Shown: positions 1 through 7,581 of the stretch, piece by piece
How positions within the stretch are numbered: position 1 is the stretch's first letter
How the letters are laid out: each line of letters begins with the position of its first letter
Source: SZUA-584 sp964607965
Lineage (GTDB): Bacteria; Bacillota; Clostridia; Christensenellales; SZUA-584
NCBI GenBank assembly: GCA_964607965.1
Contig: CAZSMH010000024.1
Coordinates: 1-21,974 of the forward strand
Length of the DNA stretch: 21,974 nucleotides
Direction of reading: 5' to 3'
Program-made: the position numbers and the translations under genes
The notes under the pieces: generated by a model
What the model was told of the DNA's origin: nothing
The model's database searches: none
The model's input: only the letters and a program-made list of their open reading frames with translations

Positions 1-540
1 ACGGATGTGGCGCTTATAAAAAACTGCAATGCAAACGCAGTTATTGCCGTATACCCTTTTACACCCCAGCCCGTAATATCACACGCTTTGATAACGGTAT
101 CAGACATACCTGTTTTCTGCGGTATAGGGGGCGGCACGACAACAGGCAAGCGCGTCATAAACCTTGCAATGGACGCGGAATTTCAGGGAGCCATAGGTGT
201 TGTTGTTAACGCACCAACGCCGAACGAGACTATAATAGGTCTTAAAAATAGGATAGATATACCCATAGTTGTAACTGTTGTTTCCGAACATGAAGATTTC
301 GGTGCAAGAATTCGGTCGGGAGCATCTATACTTAATGTTTCAGGTGCCGCAAAATCGCCGCAAATTGTTGAAAAAATACGAGAAAGGTTCCCGGAGGTGC
401 CCATAATAGCAACCGGCGGACCAAACGATGACTCTATAATAAAAACAATAGAAGCGGGCGCTAACGCAATAACTTTTACTCCGCCCTCATCTGCAGAAAT
501 ATTTAAGAACCTTATGGAAAAGTACCGCGGCCAGTTTTAG
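1..540 (+). CDS. TIM-barrel-like protein of unknown function, 5'-truncated by the window edge
   Basis: The reading frame is open from the first base, so the GTG at position 7 is probably an internal valine and the gene starts before the window. About 179 residues are visible. They show alternating hydrophobic strands and glycine-rich loops typical of a beta/alpha barrel: a GIGGGTTTGKR segment, an NAPTPNE segment, VTVVSE, an ILNVSGAAK loop, and IIATGGP followed by GANAITFTPPS, which looks like a C-terminal phosphate-binding region. I recall similar Firmicute proteins annotated only as 'hydrolase', so no reaction should be assumed. The gene ends with TAG and converges on rsfS 46 bases away. I see no strong terminator hairpin in that gap, only a run of seven A at 572-578 that would be a T-tract for the minus strand. 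That this is a real gene is near certain; its function is unknown. Confidence 0.75.
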   Translation, partial: TDVALIKNCNANAVIAVYPFTPQPVISHALITVSDIPVFCGIGGGTTTGKRVINLAMDAEFQGAIGVVVNAPTPNETIIGLKNRIDIPIVVTVVSEHEDFGARIRSGASILNVSGAAKSPQIVEKIRERFPEVPIIATGGPNDDSIIKTIEAGANAITFTPPSSAEIFKNLMEKYRGQF

Positions 541-586
541 GCGATACTTGTTTTATAAATAATTAATCTATAAAAAAACGCTTATA

Positions 587-958
587 TTAGCTGTTCTTTA
601 TTAGCTCGTCATTAATTTGCAGGTAATTATCGCCGTCTATCCATAACCGCTCAAGTCCGTAGAATTCGCGTTCCTGTCTATGGAAAATATGAATAAGGAT
701 ATCCCCGTAATCAACTACTATCCAGCGTCCTTCACGGTAACCTTCTATACGAAGACGTATTTTCCCGATATTGTTCATATATTCCTGAACTTCATCGCAT
801 AACGATTTTACATGTACATCGGAGCGGCCGCTTGCGAGTATAAAATAATCCGCAACGATGGTTAAGTGCGAAACGTGCAAAAGCCTTACATCCTCGGCCT
901 TTTTCATGTGCAAAAGCTTAGCTGCGTTTTGCACTTCATCACTGAAATAATGTTTCAA
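587..958 (-). CDS. rsfS: Ribosomal silencing factor RsfS (Iojap/YbeB family)
   Basis: The product is 123 residues, the usual size. RsfS binds ribosomal protein uL14 on the large subunit and blocks subunit joining when nutrients are low. Family landmarks seen are ADYF at 36-39, EGYREGRW around 72-79, VVDYGDILIHIF around 81-92, and the C-terminal FYGLERLW around 99-106. The start is a TTG at 958-956, which overlaps the yqeK stop as TTGA. A good AGGAGGG ribosome site lies at 970-976, 11 bases upstream. The next candidate, an ATG at residue 18, would remove the first helix. The gene is last in the nadD-yqeK-rsfS operon, a widespread Firmicute arrangement, and the overlap suggests translational coupling. 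Confidence 0.95.
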   Translation of the reverse strand: MKHYFSDEVQNAAKLLHMKKAEDVRLLHVSHLTIVADYFILASGRSDVHVKSLCDEVQEYMNNIGKIRLRIEGYREGRWIVVDYGDILIHIFHRQEREFYGLERLWIDGDNYLQINDELIKNS

Positions 959-1530
959 ATTTTTGTTTTCCCTCCTGTTATTAAATTATCATATGCTTTT
1001 ATGCTGTTGGGATGGAGAGAGAAGCCTTTGCTCTTGACAAACTCCATAACCCGTTGAAGCGCAAGGCACATTGAAGCGTCAATATCTTTTTGTGCCAGTT
1101 TTCTAATGCTGTCTATATCCTTAAAATTACGCGAAGGCTCTGTCAAATCAGCTATATATACTATTTTTTCGAGTAAAGACATTCCGGCACGCCCCGTAGT
1201 ATGCCAGCGTATCGCATTTAAAATATCTTCGTCATTTATTCCCAGCATCTTATTTGCCATAGCTGCTCCTAACTTTCCGTGAAGCAGCTCCTGATTATTT
1301 TGCTCATATTCGTCGGCCACAATTCCATAGCTCTTCGCAGTCTTTTCAAGCCCTTTGCTGCACATGCCTTTGGCTATATCATGCAAAAGCCCCGCTATAT
1401 ATGCTTTTTGTGCATCGGCGCCATGGATTTTTGCAAGCTTTGATGCCATTTCAGCCGTATTTAAAGAATGCGTTATTCTTTTGGAATCAAGATTATCATA
1501 TAGGAAAGAAATTATACCGTCAGTCTGCAT
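955..1530 (-). CDS. yqeK: YqeK, HD-domain symmetrical Ap4A hydrolase
   Basis: The product is 191 residues and belongs to the YqeK HD-domain family, which hydrolyses diadenosine tetraphosphate symmetrically to two ADP with a di-iron centre. The metal-site residues are visible: His21, the His50-Asp51 pair in the LLHDIAKG segment, His84 in ELLHGK, His110 in IRWHTTG, and Asp128 in YIADLTEPSR. The ATG at 1530 has a GAGG ribosome site that lies inside the end of nadD; the two genes overlap by 11 bases. At the other end it overlaps rsfS by 4 bases. The cytosolic enzyme probably degrades stress-related Ap4A, and its link to nadD is conserved in Firmicutes. Confidence 0.95.
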   Translation of the reverse strand: MQTDGIISFLYDNLDSKRITHSLNTAEMASKLAKIHGADAQKAYIAGLLHDIAKGMCSKGLEKTAKSYGIVADEYEQNNQELLHGKLGAAMANKMLGINDEDILNAIRWHTTGRAGMSLLEKIVYIADLTEPSRNFKDIDSIRKLAQKDIDASMCLALQRVMEFVKSKGFSLHPNSIKAYDNLITGGKTKI

Positions 1531-2194
1531 CAGCGCCTCTTTTTTGATATAATTGGTTGTTAATAATATAATCGGCTACGGCTTTTGGCACAAGCCCCTC
1601 GGGAAGTTTATTTTCTGCAAACAGCGCACGAACAAGAGAAGATGATATATCAGGCCCGTATTCGCGGGAGAGATGTATTTTGTAACCGTATTTTTTATTA
1701 AGCCTGTCTGCGCAGTGCGTAATAAGCAATTTTTCCTGTCCCGGACGAAGTATACAGATAAAGCTGGTAAGCGCCATTACACGGTCAATGCGCTTCCAGG
1801 ACTCCAGCTCAAAAAGCGTATCTGTTCCTATTATATAATAATAATCGGCATCAGATTTACTTGCGATAAGCTCAATCGTATCTACGGTATAAGTTAAACC
1901 GTCCCGTTCGGTTTCCAATGTGCTTACACTAAAACGGCTTTCGGATGATACAGCCAGTTTCAGCATCTCTACACGTTGTTTAGCCGGAACCATGTTTTCG
2001 CCGGGCTTGTGAGGAGGCGAGCCAAGGGGAAGAAAAATCACTTCTCCAAGCATAAACTCATATAACGCTATATAGGCCATGCTGATATGTCCGTTGTGGA
2101 CCGGATTAAAAGAACCGCCAAGAATACCGATTCTTTTTTGTTTTTGCTGCAAGCAGATGGTTTCAAAAGAGGAGTATTCCTCGTAAGCCCGCAT
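1520..2194 (-). CDS. nadD: Nicotinate-nucleotide adenylyltransferase
   Basis: NadD joins ATP and nicotinate mononucleotide to make deamido-NAD, the penultimate step of NAD synthesis. The product is 224 residues. The nucleotidyltransferase signature GGSFNPVHNGH is at 26-36, the LPLGSPPHK substrate loop at about 55-63, the IIGTDTL segment at about 121-127, and the second ATP motif ISSSLVR at 183-189. About 20 residues precede the first strand, more than usual. The upstream ATG is still favoured because AAAGGA sits just ahead of it, while no ribosome site precedes the TTG at residue 15. It is first in the operon, with a likely promoter at 2231-2259. Confidence 0.95.
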   Translation of the reverse strand: MRAYEEYSSFETICLQQKQKRIGILGGSFNPVHNGHISMAYIALYEFMLGEVIFLPLGSPPHKPGENMVPAKQRVEMLKLAVSSESRFSVSTLETERDGLTYTVDTIELIASKSDADYYYIIGTDTLFELESWKRIDRVMALTSFICILRPGQEKLLITHCADRLNKKYGYKIHLSREYGPDISSSLVRALFAENKLPEGLVPKAVADYIINNQLYQKRGADAD

Positions 2195-2230
2195 ACGCTA
2201 TCCTTTCAACGTAAGCTTTTATTATCTAAT

Positions 2231-2259
2231 ATTATACAACAGTAAAAATTTTATAACAA
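2231..2259 (-). promoter_or_regulatory. Predicted sigma-A promoter of nadD-yqeK-rsfS
   Basis: On the minus strand TTGTTA (2259-2254) is followed after 17 bases by a perfect TATAAT (2236-2231). It lies about 37 bases upstream of the nadD ATG. The -35 is a 4 of 6 match. The promoter is divergent from the one for the membrane protein at 2328. Confidence 0.6.
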
Positions 2260-2261
2260 GG

Positions 2262-2290
2262 TTGTGCAAGTATACAAACAAGTATATAAA
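2262..2290 (+). promoter_or_regulatory. Possible promoter of the Mrr-like membrane protein
   Basis: TTGTGC at 2262-2267 and TATAAA at 2285-2290 are separated by 17 bases. The -35 is poor. The octamer CAAGTATA occurs twice in the spacer region (about 2267-2274 and 2279-2286), which could be an operator or chance in AT-rich DNA. Confidence 0.4.
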
Positions 2291-2327
2291 ATTATGTATA
2301 TGTCAATAATCATTCTTGGGAGGCAGT

Positions 2328-3185
2328 ATGAACTCAAAGGTATATGGTTACTATTTAAAAAAATTATACGGCGGAAGAACAATATTTGCGCGTTTTGTAG
2401 ATTTTATAGTGTTAAGAGCGCTGCTGTTGGTAGGTCTTTTCCTAACTTTTCTGCAGCTTAGCAAATCGCTTACCACATCATTACTTGTTTCTATTTTTCT
2501 TACCTTGGCGATAAGCATTACTTTGTATGTAATAAAATCAAAAAGAATAGAGCGGTTTATCAATAAGGATATTGCCGAATTAAAAAGAAAATGTCTTCTT
2601 GAAGAGCTAACGCTGATGAACAGCAGCGAATACGCGGATTACATGTGCAAGCTGTTTGGAGATTATGAAAGGGTTTGCATTAATAACAACGGATTTTCTG
2701 CGAAAAAAAACGATGATAAAATTTACGTTTTACACAACCACCCTAGTATAAAATGCGATATAGATATTGTGCTCAACATTCTGCGGGAAAATAAGAACAG
2801 CAAGATTACTATTGTATCATTGTCCGAATTTAGCGATTCCGTAAAAACACTTTGTAAATATGAGAGACAAAATGTAAAGCTTATATGCGGGGAAGAGGTT
2901 CTGGAACTTGCGGCAAAAACGGATATGATGCCAAACGAGCAGACAGCGCAGAAAAAAGCGGAAGAAGAAATGAAAAATAACATAATAACAATCTCGAAAA
3001 TAAAAAGCGCCGCACTTTCCCGCACAAAGGTAAAAGCGTATATGATGTGCGGTATTTGCGCGGTATTTTGGCCTTTTATAACAGGATTTAGATTCTATTA
3101 CCCAATAATAGCAGCAGTATGCTTTGCACTTGCTGTAATGTCGAAGCGGAAAAACCGCGATTCTAAGGATTCTATAAGCGCTTAA
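2328..3185 (+). CDS. Membrane protein with a degenerate Mrr-like (restriction endonuclease-fold) domain
   Basis: I chose the ATG at 2328, which has a TGGGAGG ribosome site just upstream; a TTG at 2316 lies within that site. The product is 285 residues: a short basic N-terminus, two membrane spans (about 28-47 and 50-70), a soluble middle (about 75-230), and two more spans (about 237-255 and 258-272) with a basic tail. Residues 150-196, with ITIVSLSEFSDSVK followed by VKLICGEEVLELA, resemble the end of Mrr-type nuclease domains, where a strand, a helix and an 'IDGEELLEL'-like segment occur. The expected catalytic Asp and the QxK strand are not evident; the corresponding strand reads KIYVLHNHP. 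It is probably non-catalytic if the fold is right. Alone between nadD and rny, its function is unknown. Confidence 0.6.
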   Translation: MNSKVYGYYLKKLYGGRTIFARFVDFIVLRALLLVGLFLTFLQLSKSLTTSLLVSIFLTLAISITLYVIKSKRIERFINKDIAELKRKCLLEELTLMNSSEYADYMCKLFGDYERVCINNNGFSAKKNDDKIYVLHNHPSIKCDIDIVLNILRENKNSKITIVSLSEFSDSVKTLCKYERQNVKLICGEEVLELAAKTDMMPNEQTAQKKAEEEMKNNIITISKIKSAALSRTKVKAYMMCGICAVFWPFITGFRFYYPIIAAVCFALAVMSKRKNRDSKDSISA

Positions 3186-3190
3186 CTGAC

Positions 3191-3219
3191 TTGACAAAAA
3201 ACAATACTGATAATAGAAT
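3191..3219 (+). promoter_or_regulatory. Predicted sigma-A promoter upstream of rny
   Basis: A perfect TTGACA (3191-3196) is followed after 17 bases by TAGAAT (3214-3219, 5 of 6). It starts right after the stop of the Mrr-like gene. Transcription from it would give a leader of roughly 195 bases before the rny GTG. Confidence 0.65.
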
Positions 3220-3299
3220 TGATTAAGATTTCTAATAAGAGGAATTAGGTTTTTGCATTACTATATTTAAAACTTATTTGAAGTCATTTGAATTACCGC

Positions 3300-3327
3300 A
3301 ATTGTAATCGTAAATCGGATTATAATT
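3300..3327 (+). repeat. Inverted repeat in the rny leader
   Basis: AATTGTAATC (3300-3309) and GATTATAATT (3318-3327) are complementary except for one position, with an 8-base gap. It is AT-rich, so either a weak hairpin in the rny leader or an operator. The gap between the previous gene and rny (3186-3420) holds this repeat and the promoter and no gene. Confidence 0.35.
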
Positions 3328-3420
3328 CGTTAGGTGTAAATGCAGATATACGTGTAAAAATTATTGTTCGGGGGTATATTTGCGCTTAAAAACTTAATAA
3401 AAGGAGGTGCAGGACACTCA

Positions 3421-4959
3421 GTGGAAGTTTGGCTAATAGTGCTGCCTCTTGTTGCTGTTGTAATCGGCTCGTTTATAGGATATATATACAGAAGAAACGT
3501 CGCCGAAGCCAAGGTAGGCAGGGCAGAAGAATCCGTAAGGCGTCTTGTGGCTGAAGCACAGAAAAAAGCAGAGGCTGCAAAGAAAGAGACGGTGTTGGAA
3601 GCCAAAGAAGAAATCCACGCATTGAGAGTCGAATTTGACAGGGAATCCAAAGACAGACGGAACGAAATCCAAAGAATCGAGAGAAGGTTAGCCCAGCGTG
3701 AAGAAACACTGGATAAAAAAATAGCAAGTGTTGAAACGAAGGAAGAGCAGGCGGACAAGAATTTAAAGGCTATTACAAAACGCAAAGAGGATATCGATCA
3801 AATTTTTCAACAACAGGTGCAGCAGTTAGAGAAGATATCCGATATGACGGTTGAAGAGGCAAAGGCTCTTTTGCTTGAAAAGGTCGAACAGGAAACACGG
3901 CGGGATATGGCCGTATATGTGAGAGAGATCGAACAACATGCAAAAGAGGAAGCGGATAAAAAATCCCGCGAGATAATCAGCAGCGCTATACAAAAATACG
4001 CGGCTGATCATGTAGCCGAAAATACCGTGTCTGTTGTAGCATTGCCCAATGATGAAATGAAGGGCAGGATTATCGGAAGAGAAGGGCGCAACATTCGCGC
4101 TCTTGAAACAGCAACAGGGATAGATCTTATAATCGACGATACTCCCGAAGCTGTGATATTATCCGGTTTTGATCCTGTAAGGAGAGAAATTGCGCGTATA
4201 GCGCTGGAAAAACTCATCATTGACGGCAGAATACATCCCGCGCGTATAGAAGAAATGGTTAAGAAAGCGCGCAAGGATGTAGAAAAAGAAATTCGGGACG
4301 CGGGGGAGCAGGCTGCATTTGATACCGGTATACATAATCTGCATCCTGAGATAATAAAGCTGCTCGGCAGACTTAAATACCGCACCAGCTACGGACAGAA
4401 TGTGCTTAAACACTCACTGGAGGTTGCGCATCTTTCGGCTGTAATGGCAGCCGAGCTTGGTGCAAATATTAAACTGGCAAAGCGCGGCGGCCTGCTTCAC
4501 GATATAGGCAAGGCTGTCGATCACGAAGTTGAAGGACCGCATATACAAATAGGAGCGGACTTGGCTAAAAAATACCGGGAAAGCAACGATGTGGTGCACT
4601 GTATACAGGCTCACCACGGTGATATCGAAGCGCAGACCGTAGAAGCAGTGCTTGTGCAGTCGGCAGACGCGATATCGGCGGCAAGACCGGGCGCAAGAAG
4701 GGAAACTCTCGAGAATTATATAAAAAGACTTGAAGCTTTGGAGGAAATTGCAAATTCGTTTTCGGGGGTTGACAAGTGTTATGCCATACAGGCAGGGCGT
4801 GAAGTCCGTATACTGGTCAAACCTGAAGATGTGGATGATGCAGGGATGCATCTTATGGCTAAAGACATTGTTAAAAAAATCGAAAAGGACCTTGACTATC
4901 CGGGACAGATAAAAGTAAATGTTATCAGAGAAACAAGGTCAATCGATTTTGCTAAGTAA
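3421..4959 (+). CDS. rny: Ribonuclease Y
   Basis: RNase Y is the membrane-bound endoribonuclease that starts mRNA turnover in many Firmicutes. I place the start at GTG 3421 rather than the more upstream TTG 3364: AAAGGAGGT lies 12 bases before the GTG, and the product then begins MEVWLIVLP, directly entering the N-terminal membrane span as in the family. Length is 512 residues. Order of domains: membrane span (about 3-21), long charged coiled coil (about 26-190), KH domain with GRIIGREGRNIR (215-226), and HD domain with His331, His360-Asp361 (LLHDIGK) and Asp415 (QSADAIS). All key HD residues are present. It is followed by an intrinsic terminator at 4966-4995, so it seems to be a single-gene unit. 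Confidence 0.97.
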   Translation: MEVWLIVLPLVAVVIGSFIGYIYRRNVAEAKVGRAEESVRRLVAEAQKKAEAAKKETVLEAKEEIHALRVEFDRESKDRRNEIQRIERRLAQREETLDKKIASVETKEEQADKNLKAITKRKEDIDQIFQQQVQQLEKISDMTVEEAKALLLEKVEQETRRDMAVYVREIEQHAKEEADKKSREIISSAIQKYAADHVAENTVSVVALPNDEMKGRIIGREGRNIRALETATGIDLIIDDTPEAVILSGFDPVRREIARIALEKLIIDGRIHPARIEEMVKKARKDVEKEIRDAGEQAAFDTGIHNLHPEIIKLLGRLKYRTSYGQNVLKHSLEVAHLSAVMAAELGANIKLAKRGGLLHDIGKAVDHEVEGPHIQIGADLAKKYRESNDVVHCIQAHHGDIEAQTVEAVLVQSADAISAARPGARRETLENYIKRLEALEEIANSFSGVDKCYAIQAGREVRILVKPEDVDDAGMHLMAKDIVKKIEKDLDYPGQIKVNVIRETRSIDFAK

Positions 4960-4965
4960 GAGTAT

Positions 4966-4995
4966 AAAGAGCTGCTGTATATGCGGCTCTTTTAT
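4966..4995 (+). terminator. Intrinsic terminator of rny
   Basis: AAAGAGC (4966-4972) pairs with GCTCTTT (4986-4992). The stem extends inward with TGC against GCG (one G-U pair) around a TGTATAT loop, and TTT follows the GC-rich base. It lies 7 bases after the rny stop and directly before the ribosome site of the dipeptidase gene. Confidence 0.75.
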
Positions 4996-5013
4996 ATTAC
5001 CGGGAGGTGCCAA

Positions 5014-5928
5014 ATGGTTAGCATTGCAGATGCCCATTGTGATTTTTTGTCATATAACGTAATAGGCAGCAAAGAAGCACAGCTTTTTGACCATGCGGAT
5101 TTAAGCCGGTTTATGCAGGGAGGCGTATCGCTTGAAGTTTTTGCGTTATGGACGCCTTTAGGATGCGACAATAGCATGCAGCTTGCTTTTTCGCAGATTG
5201 ATTTTTTGGAAAGCTTTATTGCTAAAAGCAGCGGAACAGTTTGCTTGTGTACAAAAAAGCAGCATTTAAAAGGCAGCCAGAAATTATCAGCCATACTGGC
5301 TATAGAAGGCGGTTCCAGCATAGGATGCAGTTTTGACGCCATAAGAGAAGTATACAAAAGAGGCGCACGTATTTTTAGCCTTACATGGAACGAGGAAAAC
5401 GACTTTGCCTGCGGATGCGGACACAAAGCCGGGGGAATAAAGCCAAAGGGTTACAAAGCAATATCTGTGCTTAATTCGCTAAATGTGGCTCTTGATTTAT
5501 CCCACATAAACGAGCACGGCTTTTATGAGGCTATTGAGGCTTATAATGGCGCTCCGTGCGCCACGCATTCCTGCGCCTATTCTTTATGCAAGTCTCCGCG
5601 AAATCTAAAGGACGAACAGATTACTGCGATAATAAACAAAAATGGTTTTATAGGTATAAATTTTTACACCGCTTTTTTGGGCGGAGACATAGTGACGGTT
5701 AACAGTGTGCTCGAACACATAGAACATGTGCTGTATCTGGGAGGAAAAGATGCCGTAGGCTTCGGCAGTGACTTTTGCGGCATTCCTGAAACTCCCAAGG
5801 GTTTAAACTCGGCAGCCGATTTTCAGGCAATCCCGGAAACTATGGCGCGCCGGGGATACAGTGACGAACTAATACAGAAAATTTGCTATGGTAATTTTGC
5901 CTCTTATATATTACAATTTTTATTATAG
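5014..5928 (+). CDS. Membrane dipeptidase-like metallopeptidase (peptidase M19 family)
   Basis: The M19 family hydrolyses dipeptides, including some with D-residues, using a two-zinc TIM barrel. I start at ATG 5014, 6 bases after GGGAGG; the ATG at 4981 lies in the rny terminator hairpin and has no ribosome site. Product 304 residues. All usual metal ligands are visible: His8 and Asp10 in ADAHCD, Glu98 in LAIEGG, His164 in DLSHIN, His185 in ATHSCAY and Asp253 in GFGSDF. There is no signal peptide, so despite the family name it is probably cytosolic. purB follows after 18 bases and is probably co-transcribed. Substrate cannot be told from sequence. Confidence 0.9.
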   Translation: MVSIADAHCDFLSYNVIGSKEAQLFDHADLSRFMQGGVSLEVFALWTPLGCDNSMQLAFSQIDFLESFIAKSSGTVCLCTKKQHLKGSQKLSAILAIEGGSSIGCSFDAIREVYKRGARIFSLTWNEENDFACGCGHKAGGIKPKGYKAISVLNSLNVALDLSHINEHGFYEAIEAYNGAPCATHSCAYSLCKSPRNLKDEQITAIINKNGFIGINFYTAFLGGDIVTVNSVLEHIEHVLYLGGKDAVGFGSDFCGIPETPKGLNSAADFQAIPETMARRGYSDELIQKICYGNFASYILQFLL

Positions 5929-5946
5929 AATAAAGGCGGTCTTTAT

Positions 5947-7377
5947 ATGAATGATATATATGAAAATCCTTTAATCACCCGGTATGCGTCCAAAGAAATG
6001 GCGGCGGTTTTTTCCGATGAGCATAAATTTAAAACATGGCGTAAATTATGGATTGTTCTTGCGGAATGTGAGCAGGAACTCGGGCTTCCTATCTTGGATT
6101 CTCAGATAGAGGAGCTTAAGCGATATGCGGATGATATAGATTACAAAGCCGCGGAAGAGCGGGAAAAAATTGTGCGGCACGATGTTATGGCGCACGTATA
6201 TGCTTATGGACTGCAGTGCCCTAATGCCAAGCCTATTATACATCTTGGCGCAACGAGCTGTTTCGTGGGCGACAATACGGATTTGTTATTGATGCATGAG
6301 GCTCTTTGCATTATAGAGCAAAAGCTTGTTTGTGTGATAGACAACCTTGCAAAGTTTGCCGTCAGGTACAAAAATCTGCCCGCACTTGGGTTTACTCATT
6401 ATCAGCCGGCACAGCTGACCACAGTGGGGAAACGGGCTTCGCTTTGGATATATGATCTGCTTGCTGATTATAATCACATTTTGCAGATTAAAAAAGACTT
6501 TCTGCTGCGCGGCGCAAAAGGCACAACAGGAACCGGCGCCAGCTTCCTTTCTCTGTTTGACGGAGATGAGAATAAGGTGCTGGAGCTTGATAAAGCGGTA
6601 TGCAGAAAGCTTGGCTTTGAATCGTCATTCCCGGTTACAGGACAGACTTATCCGCGCAAATTCGATACCGTTGTGTTAAACGGACTTGCGCTTATCGCCC
6701 AGAGCGCTTACAAGTTCAGCAACGATTTGAGGCTCCTTGCTGGCATGAAGGAAGTTGAAGAGCCGTTTGAAGCCGAACAGATAGGTTCTTCGGCAATGGC
6801 CTATAAAAGAAACCCTATGCGCAGCGAGAGGATGGGCGCGCTGTGCCGCTTTATACTGTCTATGCCTATAAACGCAGCAGTTACGGCATCCACCCAGTGG
6901 TTCGAGCGGACACTAGACGATTCTGCGAATAAACGTATTGTTATACCGCAGAGCTTTCTTGCCGCCGATGCAGTGCTTAATCTGTATCTTAATATAACAA
7001 GCGGGCTTGTCGTATATGAAAATGTGATAAATAATCATGTGATGCAGGAACTACCATTTATGGCTACGGAAACGATACTTATGGAAGCGGTAAAACGCGG
7101 GGGAGACAGGCAGGATTTGCATGAGAGGATACGCGCATATTCCATGCAGGCGGCTTCCCGAGTAAAAAATGAAGGACTTGACAACAACCTTCTTGAACTT
7201 ATAAAGGGCGATGCAGCATTCGGACTCTCATCAGATGAAATTGATTCTTTTGTAGACTCACAGAAATTTACCGGCTGTGCCGCTTTACAGACACAGTATT
7301 TTATAGATGAGTATATATCGCCGCTGCTTGCACAATATGCAGGAAAGCTCGGCTTATCGGGAGAAGTGAACGTTTGA
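5947..7377 (+). CDS. purB: Adenylosuccinate lyase
   Basis: PurB cleaves fumarate from SAICAR and from adenylosuccinate, acting twice in purine synthesis. The product has 476 residues and is of the longer type that resembles the animal enzyme. Seen: RHDVMAH at 77-83, the TSCFVGDNTD segment at 103-112, THYQPAQ at 150-156 with the catalytic-base region His151, and the fumarase/aspartase superfamily signature GSSAMAYKRNP at 280-290 with the catalytic serine pair Ser281-Ser282. The signature has Ala285 where many members have proline. The ATG at 5947 follows AAAGGCGG. It is downstream of the dipeptidase gene; no other purine gene is in the window. Confidence 0.96.
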   Translation: MNDIYENPLITRYASKEMAAVFSDEHKFKTWRKLWIVLAECEQELGLPILDSQIEELKRYADDIDYKAAEEREKIVRHDVMAHVYAYGLQCPNAKPIIHLGATSCFVGDNTDLLLMHEALCIIEQKLVCVIDNLAKFAVRYKNLPALGFTHYQPAQLTTVGKRASLWIYDLLADYNHILQIKKDFLLRGAKGTTGTGASFLSLFDGDENKVLELDKAVCRKLGFESSFPVTGQTYPRKFDTVVLNGLALIAQSAYKFSNDLRLLAGMKEVEEPFEAEQIGSSAMAYKRNPMRSERMGALCRFILSMPINAAVTASTQWFERTLDDSANKRIVIPQSFLAADAVLNLYLNITSGLVVYENVINNHVMQELPFMATETILMEAVKRGGDRQDLHERIRAYSMQAASRVKNEGLDNNLLELIKGDAAFGLSSDEIDSFVDSQKFTGCAALQTQYFIDEYISPLLAQYAGKLGLSGEVNV

Positions 7378-7410
7378 GCTGTATATAGCAGAATATTTCG
7401 TAAATAGGCG

Positions 7411-7438
7411 AAACAAAAAGCGCCCTATAAAGGCGCTT
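7411..7438 (-). terminator. Intrinsic terminator of tRNA-Trp
   Basis: AAGCGCC (7418-7424) and GGCGCTT (7432-7438) form a 7-base stem with a 7-base loop. Read on the minus strand the stem is followed by TTTTTGTTT, so it ends the tRNA-Trp transcript. On the plus strand no T-tract follows, so it is a poor terminator for purB, although the hairpin could still protect the purB mRNA end. Confidence 0.75.
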
Positions 7439-7445
7439 ATAAAGC

Positions 7446-7520
7446 TGGCAGGGGAGACGCGACTCGAACACGCAACCCTCGGTTTTGGAGACCGATGCTC
7501 TACCATTGAGCCACTCCCCT
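7446..7520 (-). tRNA. tRNA-Trp (CCA anticodon)
   Basis: On the minus strand the 75-base sequence opens with AGGGGAG, which pairs with CTCCCCT near the 3' end, followed by G and an encoded CCA. The D-arm (GCTCAATGGTAGAGC), the anticodon stem TCGGT/ACCGA with loop CTCCAAA (anticodon CCA) and a T-arm with GTTCGAGTC are all present. It stands alone, opposite to its plus-strand neighbours purB and proC. Confidence 0.97.
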
Positions 7521-7538
7521 TAGTTTAAGACAATCGGT

Positions 7539-7567
7539 ATTATAAACAATTTAGCTGCACTCGTCAA
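7539..7567 (-). promoter_or_regulatory. Predicted promoter of tRNA-Trp
   Basis: On the minus strand TTGACG (7567-7562) and a perfect TATAAT (7544-7539) are 17 bases apart. The -10 ends 18 bases before the tRNA 5' end. The -35 almost touches the proC ribosome site on the other strand. Confidence 0.75.
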
Positions 7568-7581
7568 TAGGAGGATAATTT

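Noticed and set aside
572..592. Minus-strand terminator after rsfS
   Set aside because: A run of seven T is present on that strand but the sequence before it gives only a very weak stem.
3364..3420. Upstream TTG start for RNase Y
   Set aside because: No ribosome site before it, and it would put 19 extra residues ahead of the membrane span; GTG 3421 follows AAAGGAGGT.
4981..5013. ATG 4981 as start of the dipeptidase
   Set aside because: It lies within the rny terminator hairpin and lacks a ribosome site.
5947..7377. PurB signature substitution (Ala for Pro at 285) as a sign of a defective enzyme
   Set aside because: The catalytic serines and His151 are intact and, as I recall, this form is common in Firmicute PurB.
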